Source: CALXVA01 sp944393025
GTDB taxonomy: Bacteria > Bacillota > Clostridia > TANB77 > CAG-508
Direction of reading: 5' to 3'
Length of the DNA: 64,000 nt
Assembly (NCBI GenBank): GCA_963931445.1
Contig: OZ007016.1
Coordinates: 1,488,001 to 1,552,000 of the forward strand
Shown: positions 63,811 through 64,000 of the stretch, piece by piece
How the letters are laid out: every line of letters starts with the position of its first letter
Numbering within the stretch: position 1 is the stretch's first letter
Position numbers and translations under genes: made by a program
Notes under the pieces: model-generated
Databases searched by the model: none
What the model was told of the DNA's origin: nothing
What the model saw: the letters and a program-made list of their open reading frames with translations, nothing else

Positions 63811-64000
63811 CTATTCTATTATATCATCATCACTAAGAATATCTTCATCTTCTAAATCTGTGTCTCCAATATCTATTTCATCATCAGATAATTCTTCAAA
63901 CAAAGATTCTTCGTCTTCTTCCTCTTCGTCTGCTAAAACAGCATCTTCTTCATAGCCATCATTCAACTCATTTAAGTCTAAAACATCATTTCCAACTTTT
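63811..64000 (-). CDS. rpoB: DNA-directed RNA polymerase subunit beta (C-terminal end, partial)
   Basis: The window holds the last ~63 codons, a very acidic tail (DEEEEDEESLFEELSDDEIDI, ending DDDIIE). The rest of the gene lies beyond the window. The position directly upstream of rpoC in the same orientation and the acidic tail support rpoB. The rpoB-rpoC gap (132 bases) holds a short hairpin but nothing else recognisable. Confidence 0.82.
   Translation of the reverse strand, partial: KVGNDVLDLNELNDGYEEDAVLADEEEEDEESLFEELSDDEIDIGDTDLEDEDILSDDDIIE

Overview
The window comes from a very AT-rich, low-GC Gram-positive bacterium that forms spores, most likely an uncultured gut-type Clostridia. 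Evidence for this includes an alpha/beta SASP, a BofA-family protein, dipicolinate synthase subunit A, a class B PBP with PASTA domains, the CtsR-McsA-McsB-ClpC operon, a T-box, a glmS ribozyme, and an mDAP-type MurE (DNPR motif). Nearly all long genes are informational or cell-envelope housekeeping genes, and most of the window from 18.5 kb on reads on the minus strand.

Layout. 0-2 kb: a repeat-bounded accessory block with an M15 peptidase, a Fic protein and a VbhA-like antitoxin. 2-8.6 kb: sortase, rsmA, PASTA PBP, HAD phosphatase, SASP, HPF. 8.7-13.9 kb: rpsT, the rpsF-ssb-rpsR operon, a 138-bp nested palindrome, ribozyme-controlled glmS, bofA. 14-20.4 kb: DUF2508 protein, cation antiporter, T-box-serS-engB, a compositionally odd small gene next to 156-bp tandem repeats, DUF951 protein, gltX. 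20.4-23.7 kb: RNase J and a ROK kinase. 23.8-32.8 kb: a ten-gene type IV pilus operon with a PilM-PilN fusion. 33-40.4 kb: uppP, dpaA, a TPR protein, ppa, a DapF-MurE fusion and a trans-sulfuration enzyme. 40.5-43.4 kb: a decayed ABC permease, a candidate Fst/par-type I toxin-antitoxin locus, hemolysin III and ldh. 43.7-48.3 kb: the clpC operon with a clear CtsR operator. 48.4-53 kb: accessory DNA with a complete IS21 element whose ends and 5-bp target duplication can be read, followed by a pilin fused to an FGE/C-type-lectin-like domain with a GC-rich 3' end resembling a diversity-generating-retroelement variable region. 53-64 kb: ftsH, tilS, dnaB, rplI, gdpP, rpoC and the 3' end of rpoB.

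The most interesting signals are the par-like type I toxin-antitoxin locus (41.3-41.55 kb), the hypervariable-looking pilin (51.35-52.6 kb), the DapF-MurE fusion (36.7-39.0 kb), and a dispersed repeat family, one copy of which was split by the IS21 insertion. At least seven single-base frameshifts, including in essential rpsR and rpoC and mostly in homopolymers, suggest residual sequencing error. I therefore annotate those genes as intact genes with suspected errors rather than as pseudogenes.
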